Source: Cycas panzhihuaensis (lineage: Eukaryota > Cycadophyta). Taken from it: DNA of 64,000 nt. Each line of letters opens with the position of its first letter. The stretch's first letter is position 1. Under the pieces are notes generated by a model that saw only the letters and a program-made list of their open reading frames with translations, was not told where the DNA came from and made no database searches. Location of the stretch: positions 5,518,001-5,582,000 of the forward strand of contig CM041465.1 in the NCBI GenBank assembly GCA_023213395.1. Reading direction: 5' to 3'. This document shows positions 42,301 to 54,059 of the stretch, piece by piece. The translations under genes and the position numbers were made by a program.

Positions 42301-42949
42301 CGATCTTGAATAGTTTTTTCTTGCCATTTTCTAGATTGTGAGTTTATATCTATTTCCAATTTTAACCCGGAATGTCTTGTTCTTCATGGTTTCCGGTTCT
42401 TACAACATCTAGATAAGATCTCCCCGAGGGAGAGAACTGAGTCTGGTTCTGGTCTGACAGCATCATATTGGTAGCAAAACAAAGAACTTACACCAACTAA
42501 AACAAACACAACTAAAACTCATCATAGAGCTCAAGTCTACACATAGCCATACCCTTAGTCTTTTAGCGTTACTGGATAGCCAACTGTATCTGTCCTTTGC
42601 ATAGTCTCCTTTATCGCTGAAACCCTTGGGAAAAACGCCCAAACCTTGAGTGGAAGCCTTCCTTTCCAGACTTAATGCAATAGCGTCACAGCTATGGACC
42701 TGAGGCTCCTTCCCTTTAACATCTGTCCCCTCTAGGCTGTCAGAGGACCACCACGCTACTCCCTTTGAAACCTGCTCCGTGTGCCTTACCAAACCCACGC
42801 TCGGGAGATTTTGACTTGCTTCACAGCTACAATGCTCACGCCATCGCACGATCCCTTCCTCGGGGATGCCCTCCCGACCTCGGATCCGGATAACCCTAGC
42901 TGCCACACTCGCCTCTGTCTTCTCTTCCAGTATTCACAGCGTCGCTACC
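42300..42949 (-). other. LINE-D 5' region
   Basis: About 650 bp between the LINE start and the DUF4283 frame. A 147-codon open frame (42463-42906, minus) without known motifs may be 5' UTR or an N-terminal extension. The stretch near 42420-42460 resembles the LINE-B leader flanking COP3. An internal promoter would be expected at the 5' end, but none is evident by eye. Confidence 0.55.
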
Positions 42950-42981
42950 TTTCTAGTTATTGGGACTTAGTTTTCTCAATA

Positions 42982-44990
42982 ATATGGGGGTAGTGTACTC
43001 TTTCCTATTTGATGAACTTAAGTGTATCCATGGTGGTAAGGTTTATATTAGTAAACATACTATTACTTATAATTTTTCAATTTTAGAATCAATTCATAAA
43101 ATTCCTTCTTATGATGAAGGGTATCCTCATGATTTCTTCCTTTAGGGTTGGTTCTTATGGAATCTTACTTGCAAATCCATCTAACATAGAGAATGATTTT
43201 GTGGAATTCAACTTTTTTGTTTAGTCAACTTCTTACATTATGTGATTTCTGAAACTAATAAGCCTCATGAAGTTCCCTTAACTTCTTCACCTATTTGGGA
43301 TTCTTTTTTCTTTTCCTTCATTGATGAAGAAATCATTATGAATTCTTCTCCTCATAATAATAACTTGATATTTTATCAATTAGAGTCTATTCACATCAGT
43401 ACTTTGAATGACTTTTCTATTCAAAACCTTATATCATTAAAGAGTCTAAATTATAATGATGTCTCACTAGTATCTATGTTTCTTCCTTAGTCATTAAGTC
43501 ATACTTTTGATATTGATTATTTTAAGAATGATGAAGTTATCATTGAGTTCATGATCAGTCCTCGCATAGAACTTCTAACTAGTCATCATAAATTAGATTT
43601 TTAGAAGTCCATTTCACCTCTTTCTATTAGAAATCTTTCCATAGAAGATCTATTTCCTTGATTACTCATGTGCTACCTTATTATGAGGAAAGGAATATTA
43701 TGAATTTGGGAGGAATTATTGATTTTTATCTCATAACTAAAGATAATCCTTAGATTGTTAAGACTGGTAATGAATGAACACCTTTTAAAATTACTTAATA
43801 TACATAATTATTTGTAGGATTTTTTGATGTTTTTACTTGGGGCTATATTGATATACCTAGCATTGATCCTAGTATCATTGTTTATAACATTACTATTTAT
43901 CTTGAAGCATTCTCATATCATTAGAAATGAGGACCCATCCATTCTAAATTTTTTGCTATAATAAAAATAGAGATTTAAAAAATTACTCTAAGAAAAAATT
44001 ATTATGTCTATTAATTATCTTACTTGGGTCTTAAATATAGTTCTTATCATAAAGAAGAATGGCTTGATTTGTAATTATGTAGACTTTAGAAATATCATTA
44101 AAGCATGTCTTAAAGATAATTTTCCTTTATCTTTTATTGATCAAATTATCAATAAGGCTTTGATTTTAAGATTATGTTTCTTATAGATGGTTTCTTTGGC
44201 TATAACAAAATTCAAATTTCCTAATTTGATCATCATAGAATAACATTTATCGTACCTTGGGGTATTTATTGAAAAATGTTGGATTTTTATATAAAAAGCA
44301 TAGGTTCTACACATCAATGATCCATGCAACTTACTTTTAATGATCTCACTAACAAAATCATTAAGATTTATGTTGGTGACATATTAGGGATCTCACATAA
44401 GCATGAAGATTGCATTTGTGACCTTTTCTTGATATTTGAATATTTATATAAATATTCTATTCATCTTAATCGAACTAAATATATGTTTATTATCATGACA
44501 AGTAAACTATTATGTTTTATTATTTCTTATAATGGAATCTACCTTGACCTTGATAAGGTAAAAGCTATTTTAGAGATGCCACCATATAAAATACATAAAC
44601 ATCTTTCTTAGAGCGTCTTTGTTTATTATGACATTTCCTCAAAGAATTTGCTTTCATCATGTGATCTCTCAAAGACTAGCTTAAGAAGGACATACCATTT
44701 GTTTAAACCTCTAAAGTTTAATATGCATTTTAATCAATTAAAACAAACTTGGATATCTACACCAGTATTAGTCCTACCTTGATTTGATTGACCTTTTTTA
44801 CTATATATATCTACCATTAAAACTTTGTTGAGGGGATGTTTGCCTAGGAGGATAATTCAATTGATAAGAGAGTTATGTACTTGATTAGTCAGACTTTAGT
44901 ATCAACTAAGAGAAATATTATATATTTTGGTCTTCATAATGAATAAGCTTAGGTATTATATTAAGCAATTACAAATTGAATATTAGATCT
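42982..44990 (+). mobile_element. GYP1 3' half, copy 2
   Basis: Collinear with 13375-15385: protease tail (42986-43145), spacer with open frame 43242-43490, RT from about 43995 and partial RNase H. RT again has YVGD (near 44370) instead of YVDD. A one-base deletion near 44160 in this copy (caaggctttgatttt against caaggcttttgatttt) splits the RT frame. Differences from copy 1 are a few per hundred bases. Confidence 0.87.
43995..44620 (+). pseudogene. GYP1 reverse transcriptase, copy 2
   Basis: SINYLTWVLNIVLI, CNYVDFRNIIKACLKDNFPL, IIKIYVGDILGISHKHEDC and SKLLCFIISYNGIYLDLDKVKAILEMPP. The thumb part is open at 44324-44611, better preserved than in copy 1, where a TAA interrupts YNGI. The catalytic first Asp is lost (YVGD), as in copy 1. 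Confidence 0.87.
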
Positions 44991-45663
44991 TTGTTTAGGG
45001 ATTTAAAAACCTACCATGGTCAGGTTGGGTTGTAAATCAAGAGTTTAAATGAGAGCTGGATGACACTATGTTTGAAGGCAATGGCTACAATTAGGGGTTT
45101 CTTCTACTTATTGAGGCTTAAGAGTAGGCAAGGTAGGGTGAGTCCCTAAAACTTTGAGAGAATGATTCCCTATTAGATTAAATGTGGCAGTGAAAGAGGG
45201 ATTCTGTGGATCTCAAGGAGGAGACTGAGCTTTGACTTAGAAGGAAAGTAGGGACAGAAGGCAAAGGCAAATTAGAGTAGATGCAGAAAGCTACAGTTAA
45301 CTACATGTAAAAGGAAGGAAGCATGATAGTAAAAGAGGGTATGAAACCCTATATTCTAGCCTATTAGAGAATAGGATGAGAGTTAGGAGGTAGTTTGGAA
45401 AACTAGAGCTAGGAGTCACTTTCCTAACAATAGTCTTTGTGGGGGGTCAAAATAGTAAGGGACATAGCTATGAGAAGGGTAGATAGGGGAACATCTTCCA
45501 AGTGAGAAGCCTTTAATTTTTAGCAACAGTACATGTGATTTAGGTTAGTTGATTAGTTGAATGTATTTTTTTATTATTGTTTTATTGGTCTTTTTAAATT
45601 TTTACAATGGAGAAAGGAAATGTATCCTTAAACCAGACTCATAACATGTCTCTAGCGAGGACC
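44991..45663 (+). mobile_element. LINE-B 5' region, copy 2
   Basis: Collinear with 15386-15987 plus 28031-28101. The uninterrupted gtctt at 45588-45592 is COP2's empty site. Purine-rich, no open frame. It joins LINE-B ORF1 at 50154 once COP3 is removed. Confidence 0.65.
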
Positions 45664-45877
45664 TATTATAAAGTAATGTTTTATCTTAAGTTTTTAGGGT
45701 AGGTTCATTAGAGAAAGGGGGTAATGTTATTAAACCCTTCTTACACTTAATGTAAATAGTTGGTTGCGATTAAACCACATAATGATTACACAACCTCAAT
45801 GTATAAAAAGAGGGATTCTTCTTATAATCAATGAAATACTTCCTTACCTCTTTCAATTATATTGTCTAAATTTAATA
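45664..45877 (+). repeat. COP3 5' LTR
   Basis: 214 bp, tattataaag...tttaata. Same length as 49940-50153 and 28102-28315. Primer site tggtatcagagc at 45878-45889 is a perfect 12-base iMet match. Confidence 0.92.
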
Positions 45878-46566
45878 TGGTATCAGAGCAAACTCTTTGC
45901 TTATGAAGAATTAATTCTCTAGAAATCAATAAATCAAGCTAGCTGAAGAGGAATTAAATCAAGGCCAATTGAATAGGGTTAAGACATTCATCAAATATAA
46001 GAATAAGATAGAGTCTTTTCTTCTGTGTACAAACCAGAGTATGGAATTGTATAGTTGTACAAACTTCAAAAATTAAAATTATCAAAATTACACCAAACTT
46101 ACTAGGATTATAAATCAAAGTCTCCTCGACACTTCTTTCTTCTACACTAATGCAATACAAGGCGATTTCAAAGGGGTTTCGACCAATTTTTTAGTCATAT
46201 AGGTTTAGAGGCCTGAAAACAAATCTACTCAAAATCAAGGTATCAAACATCTTAATCTCTCTCTTAGACTAAATTAAAGAGATTGAATCATACCTTACCA
46301 AGTTTTTCTTAGATTTTTTAAGTTTTTAATCCAAATTTCCTAAAACCTTAGGCATATCAAATTTGGAGCTTTACTGTGTCATTTCTCCTAATCTGAAAAT
46401 AATTTTAGAAACATAATAGTAGAATTGAATACCCATTTACAAGATCTATAATTTGAGACCACTTTTTATTATATCCATACTCTTTTAATTATGTACAAAA
46501 TTTCGTACATCCATCCATACAATAGTATAGTCTCTACCTTCAGAAATAAAATCCTTATTATTTGAT

Positions 46567-47560
46567 CATGGCCTCCTTTATTTTGGGACTTAATGAAACT
46601 GATAAATTAACTAGAAATAACTATCATATTTAGAAGATTAAAATGGAGGCTTTCCTACGAGTAAAAAATGCCTAGGAAATTACTATTGGTGAAGAAAGTA
46701 TACCTAAAATTAAAGGTGATACTTAAAAAAATTAGAAGGAAAGAAATAACATTGGAATAATAACCTTAAAAATGTTAGTCTCAGATCATCTTCTGATATA
46801 TACTAACAAATCCAATTCCTGCTAATAAATTTAGAAAACCTTTGAAAATCTATATACTCAAAGGAACAGAGCTAGAATCATAACCTTGAAGGAGGAACTA
46901 TTCAAGTTGATAATGAAAGAAACAGAAATAATAGCTAATTTTATTCATAAAGTTACTTCAATTTGGAAAGATCTCCTGAGTACTAGTGTTGACATTTCTA
47001 AAAAAGAAGTGGTAGAAATGGTAGTAGGGAAACATCCAAAAAGTTTTAATATAACCATCAACACCGTAATTAATACTAGCATGATTGAAGGGTTAACTCT
47101 TGATGAACTAACTAGCATGTTGCTAAGACAGAAATAAAGGAATAGGAGATACGAAGATAGCACTGGGTTAAAAGATGCATTTGTAACCAAGATGAACATA
47201 GGAGGCTTAAGGGGATGAGGTCAATTTAGACATAAAGGATGAACATAGGATTCTAGACCTGTATCATGTGGAAGGTGGTCAGAGAGCAGAGGAAGTGGTC
47301 AAATGTATCCCCCAAAGGATGCTCAAGTTTGCTTCAACTATGGTAGAACTAAACATTTTTTAAGCTAGTATCATGCAATTGATGTTTTCTATCATTGTGG
47401 GAAGTTAGGATACTACCCCTATCAATGTCCTTAATGAGGAGTTGAAATCTAGAGGGGGAAGATATTTTCTAGACACTACAATAAAGAGCAAGTAGAAGAA
47501 GAAGAAGAAGAAGAAGAAGAAGAAGAAGAAAGAACCTTTGTTGTAGTCTTGTCAGCTAGT
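46567..47560 (+). pseudogene. COP3 gag with zinc knuckles and poly-Glu tract
   Basis: ATG 46567 starts MASFILGLNETDKLTRNNYH, then TAG at the expected Trp. The open frame 46886-47137 carries the UBN2 core (EVVEMVVGKHPKSF, GLTLDELTSMLL). Around 47330-47430 are two degenerate nucleocapsid boxes (CFNYGRTKHF and FYHCGKLGYYPYQC). An (AAG)n microsatellite at about 47495-47531 encodes a run of about 11 Glu just before the protease. Capsid function is lost through stops. Confidence 0.82.
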
Positions 47561-48151
47561 CTTCATGAGAAGGACACTTGGTACATTGACTTTGGGGCAT
47601 CATGGAAGATGACAAATAGAAAAGACTGGTTTACATCTATCAAACCTTATTTCTCAAAGAAATTAGTCAAACTAGGAGATAAATACACCTTGAACATTAA
47701 GGGAGTAGGTACTATTGCTATGAATCTATAAGGTTGTGTAAGAAAAAATGGTAATGTACTTCTTATAGTTGAATTAAAGATGAATCTCCTCTCAGTTGCA
47801 TAGCTGAGCAATAAACACTTGAGAACCATATTTGATGAAAAAAGTATGCATTATATACTAGATATGAAGAATAATGGGGTTGTCATAGCCAAAGGGGTAA
47901 AATATAATGACCTTTATAAACTATTGTCCATTCTAGTTAGACTAAATGATGTAAAGGCACCTTTTGTTGTAAATCCAAATGATAATAAAGTGTGGCATTT
48001 AAAGTATGGACATCTCCCATTAGATAAATTAGAAATGATAAAAAAGAATAATATAGTTGATGGGCTACTATCTTTTTCATCAAAATACTTCGTTTGTAAA
48101 GGCTATCAATTCAAAAAACAACATCATTCTCTTTTCAAAACTAGTGATTAG
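47549..48151 (+). pseudogene. COP3 protease and pre-integrase
   Basis: Protease: TWYIDFGASWKMTNRKDWF (family WxxDSGAxxHMT, so the Ser of DSG is Phe and the following His is Lys), then KMNLLSVA near 47780 with a TAG at the Gln position. Pre-integrase: open frame 47819-48151 with VWHLKYGHLPLDKLEMI and FVCKGYQFKKQH (family CExCxxGKQHR, so one Cys is lost). The frame stops at 48149 where the integrase core should begin. Confidence 0.82.
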
Positions 48152-48439
48152 CGTGTTCAAGAAAAGTTAGAATTAAGCCCCAAAAGGAATCCCTTGATGA
48201 AGAGTTTGGAATAATAATGAAATCTAATCTAGAAGAGTCAGATTCATCTCCTCTCAATGAAGAAAGCTAATTATCAAAAGAAGCAAATGTTGAAGCCCCA
48301 AGAGAGAAGAAGGTACTAAAATGGTACATCAAAATAATAGAAGATAAAAAAGGGGACATATATAATTACATAACATGAAGCCAACAACATCAAGCTCTTC
48401 TCAATAGAATAGAGCCATAATTATTTGAAGAAGCAAAGG

Positions 48440-49920
48440 AAGATGCTAAGTGGAGGAGCAATGGATGTAGAAATGGATGCCATTGTCAAAAATCAAACTT
48501 GGGATCTAGTGGAATTACCTCTAAACAAACCAGTCATCAATTATAGATGGATGTACAAGGTATAGCAAATAGTAGATAGTCAAATTAGGAAATTTAAGGC
48601 AAGACTAGTAGAAAAAGGATACACTCAAATAACAAGAATTAGTTTTAATGAAACCTTTTCTCCATTGGCCAAATTGAATACTATTTAAACAGTGATTGCT
48701 CTAGTAGTATAGAACAATTGGAAGATTTACCAATTGGATATTAAAAGTGCCTTTCTAAATGGGGATCTAGGAGAAGAACTTTATATGCAATAACTAGAAG
48801 GCTATGTCAAACAAGGATAAGGACATTTGGTGTGTAAACTTAAGATGATCTATATTGATTGAAGTAGGCTCCTAGAGCTCGATATACTAAGCTAGATAAA
48901 CATTTATCTCAAAATGGTTTTCATAGGTACAATTAGTTTGTATGTAAAGAGAAATGAATGGAAACTATCTATCATTATTGTATATATCGATGATATGATA
49001 CTCACTAGAGATGATATCATATCAATCTTAGACATTAAAAATTAGTTGGAAAGAACTTTGAAATGGTAGATTTGGGCTTCCTAAGTTATTACTTAAGAAT
49101 AAAAGTTGAACAAAAAGAAGACTCTATCACACTATCTCAAAGCAAGCACATTAAAAACTTGCTCATTAAATTTCAAATGGAGAACTATAATGGGTGTGAA
49201 ACTCCAATGGGAGCAAATTGTAACTTAGTTCTAGAAGATGGAGAATCAATTGTGAACAATACTCTCTTTAGATAACTAATTTGAAGTTTGATCTACCTAA
49301 TTGCCACAAGATTAGATATTCACACTCAATAGGATTATTATCCAGATATATATAAGAACCAAGGTTGAAACACTGGAAAGTAGCCAAAAGGGTACTTAGA
49401 TACCTAAAAGAAACCATGAATCTAAAGCTTACATTCATTAAGGAAAAATCAACACGGTTAAATGGATGTTATAATTCTAATTGGGTAGGTGACAAAGGAG
49501 ACAAAAGATTAACCAGTGGATATTACTTCTTCTTAGGATCTGCAGTCATTTCTTAATGTAGTAAAAAATAGTTGACCATTATACTTTCTTTGATAGATGT
49601 AAAGTACAAGTCAACAATTAATGTAACATGTAAAGTACTCTAGCTTAGATAGTTTCTCATGGACCTGAACCAATTGGAAAAAGGTCCAAACATCTTAGTA
49701 TATGACAATTAGTGCACAATAAAATTAGTTAAGAATCCTATTCTACATGCACGAATAGAACACATAGAAGTGCACCATCACTTCATTCAAGAGAAAGTGT
49801 AGAATAAGGAGGTCGATCTAGCATACTATTCCACAACAAATTAGATTTTAGACATTCTGACAAAATCTCTTAGAAAAGATAGGTTCCAATTACTTAGAGA
49901 AATTATGGGGCTAAAATAAA
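48440..49920 (+). pseudogene. COP3 reverse transcriptase and RNase H
   Basis: RT: AMDVEMDAIVKNQTWDLVEL, KARLVEKGYTQITRISFNETFSP, QLDIKSAFLNGDLGEELYM, and the catalytic box as YIDDMIL near 48980 (family YVDD; Ile tolerated). Open thumb frame 49063-49275 (LGFLSYYLRIKVEQ). RNase H: WKVAKRVLRYLKETMN, NSNWVGDKGDKRLTSGY at about 49466-49520, and the terminal IEVHHHFIQEK block near 49770. Several frame breaks between 48800 and 49060. Confidence 0.87.
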
Positions 49921-49939
49921 ATAAAACATTAAGAGGGCA

Positions 49940-50153
49940 TGTTAGAAAGCAATGGTTTATCTTAAGTTTTTAGGGTAGGTTCATTAGAGAAAGGGGGTAA
50001 AGTCATTAAACCCTCATTACACTTAATGTAAATAATTGGTTATGATTAAACCACATAACAGTTACACAACCTCAATGTATAAAAAAAGAGATTCCTCTCA
50101 TAATTAATGAAATACTTCCTTACCTCTTTTAATTATATTGTCTAAATTTAATA
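49940..50153 (+). repeat. COP3 3' LTR
   Basis: 214 bp starting TGTTAGAAAG. Preceded by the polypurine attaagagggca. After it, agacc and the LINE-B continuation. Confidence 0.93.
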
Positions 50154-50199
50154 AGACCTACTTGGATGTTTTAAGAAATGGAGAACCTAATCTATGTGA

Positions 50200-51420
50200 T
50201 ATAATCCCTATAATGTAAGATAAGATAATTAGAATATATATATTGAAGAAGCTTATAGAGTGAATAGAGAAGTATTAAGAGAATAGCTTGGTAGGCAGAT
50301 TCTCAGGACTAAGATTTGGTTTAGATATTATAAGCAGTTATATAAGAAATAGATGGAAGATAATAAATCTAGTGGAGGCCATAGCCTTACCTAGGAGGTG
50401 TGTATTGTTTAGATTTACCAATTAGGAGAACATGGTTAGCATACTCCTAAAATCTCCTTGGATTATCAATAGGAAAGCCTTATTTTTAGAAAAATGGAAT
50501 CCAGACTTTAACCTGATGGTGCTAATAATAAAATAAGCTCTAATTTGGGTCTAAATGCCAGGACTACTCCTTCAAGTATGAGATTTAGATGTGATAAAGG
50601 GGGTGGTGAAAGCCATCAAACTTTTACTAGCCATTGACTCAACTACCAAGAACTAAAGTAGATTGATTAATACCAAATTTTTTATGCTAGCAAGACTTGA
50701 TAAATCACTCCTAAAAAGTATAAGGATTAAAACTTAAGAGTGGAGTAAGGAGCAACCTCTTATTTACAAAATGGATAATATTATATGCTTAGTCTATAGA
50801 AGACTTAGACATGTTCCCTAGAAACACCAAGGGGAGAGGAAGAAGGGTGAGATGGGGTAGTAGGAAGGAGAGGATTCTCAAGATTCATAAATGGATAAGA
50901 TCGAAACACCTCGGGATCTAGAGAGAAAGCTTATTCCCAAGGGGAGGTTGAGAAAAGAAAGTGTGATGCCATGGATATTAATCTAGAAGTTGAGGATACT
51001 CTCCTCAAGGAAGGGAAGGATCTTTAAAAGGATGGGAGGATAGTAGAGGGTAACATAGAAATCATGCTAGAGGAGAAGGTGGGAGGGGAAGAAAGTGAAA
51101 CCTCTTAAGAGGAACATGAAAGGTAATTACCAGAGGAGGGGATTAATGTCTTAGGGAGATAAGAGGCATTAGGGAGTGCTGCAATGATCTCACAAATAAA
51201 AGAGAAGGATCCTAAAGAGGAGAAAAAAGGGGTTGGCTAGTATAGAGGCACATATATAAGGATTGATAAAAGAGTAGGAAGGCCAACTCTCAAGATAGTA
51301 AAGGGAGGTAGCCTCATAAATTTACCAAGTTTACCAATGAACATTAAGGGGGGGGGGGGGGGGGGGAGGCAAGGGACCAAGGCTAAGGGCAAGAGATGAA
51401 ACTTGAGAGTCCTGGAAAGA
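50200..51420 (+). pseudogene. LINE-B ORF1
   Basis: DUF4283 by similarity to LINE-D: SYIRNRWKIINLVEAIALPR, RCVLFRFTN-stop-ENMVSILLKSPW and WNPDFNLM. The zinc knuckle at about 50785-50835 has lost two cysteines. A Lys/Glu/Gly-rich tail follows, with a G-run of 19 at 51348-51366. Multiple stops; no functional product. Confidence 0.82.
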
Positions 51421-51454
51421 AGAAGGGGGTAGGAGCTTGAAGACTAAGAGAAAG

Positions 51455-52110
51455 AGATAAAGATTGTTTCATAGAATATCAGGGGCATAAATATCCCCTC
51501 AAAGCAGAGAATGATAAAGGACCTTTATATGAGATTGGAACCAGATATATTGTTATTGTAGGAAACTAAGTTGGTAAAGGAGAATATAGTAGTGATAAAA
51601 GATAAGAGATGGAGGAAAGTAGAGATGGTAGTAATGGATGGTTGCCAAGGTCAGGGGGATTGGAAATCCTATGGAATCTGAAGGAATGGCAGGGAGAGGC
51701 CTCTAATATCGGTGAGCATTTTATTTCCATTTGATTAACTTGTAGAATAACTAACCTAAGATGGATGGATACCAATGTATATGTCCCAATATAAGCATAA
51801 GGAAGGAAAATCCTATGGGACAAGATCCTAGAGGAGCACAGAGAGTGGAGGGGGCATTGGCTAGTAGTAAGAGATTTTAACACTACTCTATCCCCCAGAG
51901 AGAAAAGAGAGGGCCAAGAGGGGTTGTCAAAAAATGTGTTAGAACTAAGATACTTTCTTCAAAAAGGGGGTCTAATGGATGTTCCCCTTATGGGGACTAA
52001 ATATACTTGGGCAGATAGGAGGCTATGGAATCATCATATCTTCCAGTCACCATAATGACATTAAGTTAGAAACCCTCTCAAAGGTTGCATTAGATCACTC
52101 ACCATTATAG
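51455..52110 (+). pseudogene. LINE-B endonuclease
   Basis: Starts as KIVS-stop-NIRGINIPSKQRMI (TAG at the conserved Trp). Then PDILLL-stop-ETKLVKE (TAG at the Gln of the QET motif), TNVYVPI, WLVVRDFNTTLSP (family GGDFN, so Gly is now Arg) and GTKYTWADRRLWNHH. Decayed but collinear with LINE-D's endonuclease. Confidence 0.85.
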
Positions 52111-52169
52111 TTTGACTACTACACCACTAAAAAACATATAGGTACCCCTTTTTAGTTTGAATTGATATG

Positions 52170-54050
52170 GATAAGACATCCAAATCTTAGGGAATTGATT
52201 GAGGAGTGGTGGAAGGTCTAGATAGAGGGATGTGTTATGTACAAGTTCTCAAAAAAATTGGACTGCGTAAAAAGACAAATGAAAGAATGGAACAGAAAAG
52301 TTCATGGTAACATTTTTAAAGCCAAGAAGTAGATAGATGGGATGTTGAAAGTTATTAAGATGAGGATCTAAGAGGAAGATAAATCCTAGATACTAAATCA
52401 ATCAGAGAGAAACCTTATCAAAAAATTGAGGAGGTCCTAATTAAGAAGGAAACTCTTTAGAGATAAAAATCTTGAGCCCTTTGGTTGGCAAAGGGGGATA
52501 TAAATACTAAGTTTTTCCATATGAAAATATTGAAGCATCGGGCCAACAATAGAATAAGCAAGTTGTATAATAAAGAAGAAGAGAAAGTCAGTGAAGGGGA
52601 TAAAATGAAAAATATAGTGATAGAATGTTTTGGGGAGTTGCTTACAGAGTTAGGTTATTAGGATGATGGGGCAAGAAAGGAGTTTATAAATGTAATTACT
52701 AAATTAGTGGATGATGAGTTGAATAGAATGATAAAGGCCCCATTCACCATAGAGGAAGTTAAAAGGGTAGTGTTCAAGATGAAAAAGGAGAAAGCACTGG
52801 GTCTAGATGGGTTTCCCCTAGGTTTCTTCCAAGAATACTCAGACATTATCAAGGAGGATTTGATGAAGGTTATGAGAGAATTCCATGAGAATTGAAAGAT
52901 GTTGGGAGAGTGGCAAGCTAGCTTTCTAGTGTTGAATCTGAAGAAGGAGGGAGCAAAGAAAATGGGGGAATTTTCCCTATTAGTCTTTGTAATATGAAAT
53001 ACAAGATACTAGCCAAAGTGTTGGCCAATAGATTCAAGAAGACCCTCCTGGGATTATCTCCCCCAATCAAGATGGCTTTGTGAAAGGGAGGCAAATCATG
53101 GATGGCATAATAATTATCTATGAAGTGGTCCATTAGGAACCTAGCATGATCATAAAAAATAATCTATCCAAAGCATATGACAGGGTGTCATGGAATTATT
53201 TATTGGAGTGATTAAAAGCATTTAGTTTTAGAGATGTGTAAAGAGAGATTAGATGGAGCTTTATATAACTAGGCCCTAATGCCCGGCCCTAATAAATGGT
53301 ATCTTGACAATTTTTTTTCTTAGGTAGAGAGGGATGTGGTAAGGGGACTCTTTATCCCCTTATCTTTTTATAATTATAGCATAGTTGTTAGGGAGGGTAA
53401 TGGAGAAGGCTAGGAGAATGGGTATGGTAAAAGGGATTAAGCCCACCTCAGGTATGGCTAACATTGCCCATTATTAATTTGTTGATGATAATATATTTTT
53501 AAGAAAGGCTACCCTAAGTGAAGCTTGGGTATTTAAAGAAGGTCTTGAAAGGTTCGAGAAAGCCATAAACTAGAAGATGAATTTGAATAAAAGTAATATT
53601 TTTTTTATGAACACCAAAGATAGGATCTAGAGAAAGATTAGTAGGATACTAGAGATGCCTATTCGAAAACTTTCTACCACTTATATAGGAATGCCTATCT
53701 TTATTAGGAAGATGTTGAAGAAGCTATGGAATCCTATAATAGATAGAATGTAGAGGAAGTTGGTTGAGTGGAAGGGCTCCCTTCTAAGTCAAGTTAGAAA
53801 GCTCCAGTTGGTCTCTACTTCTCTTTAATGTATCCCAGTCTACATGATGTCTATTTTTAAGATTTTAGCTAAATTCATTTTGATATTAGAAACTATCTAG
53901 AAAAGGTTCCTTTGGTCTAGGGTTGAGGAAAAGGATAGAATCTACTTGGTGGGGTGGGAAAAAGTCTACCTCCCCAAATGGGTAGGTGGTTTAAATCTCT
54001 AGAGATTATATCCTTTTAATAGTGCCTTGGTGGTAAATTTAGATTGGTGA
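52170..54050 (+). pseudogene. LINE-B reverse transcriptase
   Basis: KLDCVKRQMKEWNRKVHG-like linker, GDINTKFFHMKILKHRANNR, an open piece 52707-52895 (FTIEEVKRVVFKMKKEKALG, GFPLGFFQEY), NQDGFVKGRQIMDG near 53065 and YDRVSWN near 53180. The catalytic FVDDNIFLRK follows, FVDD at 53478-53489 after a TAA/TAG at the Gln of HxQ. Thumb YIGMPIF near 53680, then KLVEWKGSLLSQ. Several frameshifts. Confidence 0.88.
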
Positions 54051-54059
54051 TTAGAATAG

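Larger units (their letters stand above)
36654..42949 (-). mobile_element. LINE-D, full-length plant LINE
   Basis: 6.3-kb minus-strand LINE in the COP1 3' LTR. It starts at 42949 (ggtagcgacgctg), and has a 5' region, ORF1 (DUF4283 plus zinc knuckle), ORF2 (endonuclease, RT, zf-RVT, RNase H), a 3' UTR and an A-tail (T-run 36654-36669 on plus), with 7-9-bp target duplications. GC-rich with frequent CpG, unlike its host, and few stops. It is the best-preserved LINE here, though ORF2 has at least two frame breaks and several stops. Confidence 0.95.
33909..42981 (+). mobile_element. COP1 second copy (3' half), interrupted by LINE-D
   Basis: Collinear with 10606-13374: integrase C-terminus, RT, RNase H, polypurine tract and 3' LTR. 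The LTR starts at 36023, breaks at 36653 where LINE-D is inserted, and resumes at 42957-42981. Excluding LINE-D and its duplicated target the LTR is 656 bp, against 657 bp in copy 1. Confidence 0.92.
45664..50153 (+). mobile_element. COP3, Ty1/copia element lacking an integrase core
   Basis: 4.5-kb element in the LINE-B 5' region with 214-bp LTRs (45664-45877, 49940-50153), primer site at 45878, polypurine tract and 5-mers ggacc/agacc as target duplication (one difference). Gag, two decayed zinc knuckles, protease and pre-integrase are followed directly by RT. About 0.8-0.9 kb of integrase core is missing near 48150. The length (4.5 kb against about 5.4 kb for COP1) fits such a deletion. Confidence 0.9.

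Noticed and set aside
51348-51366. 19-base G-run as a regulatory site
   Set aside because: Homopolymer slippage inside the decayed LINE-B ORF1 tail; nothing else supports a function.
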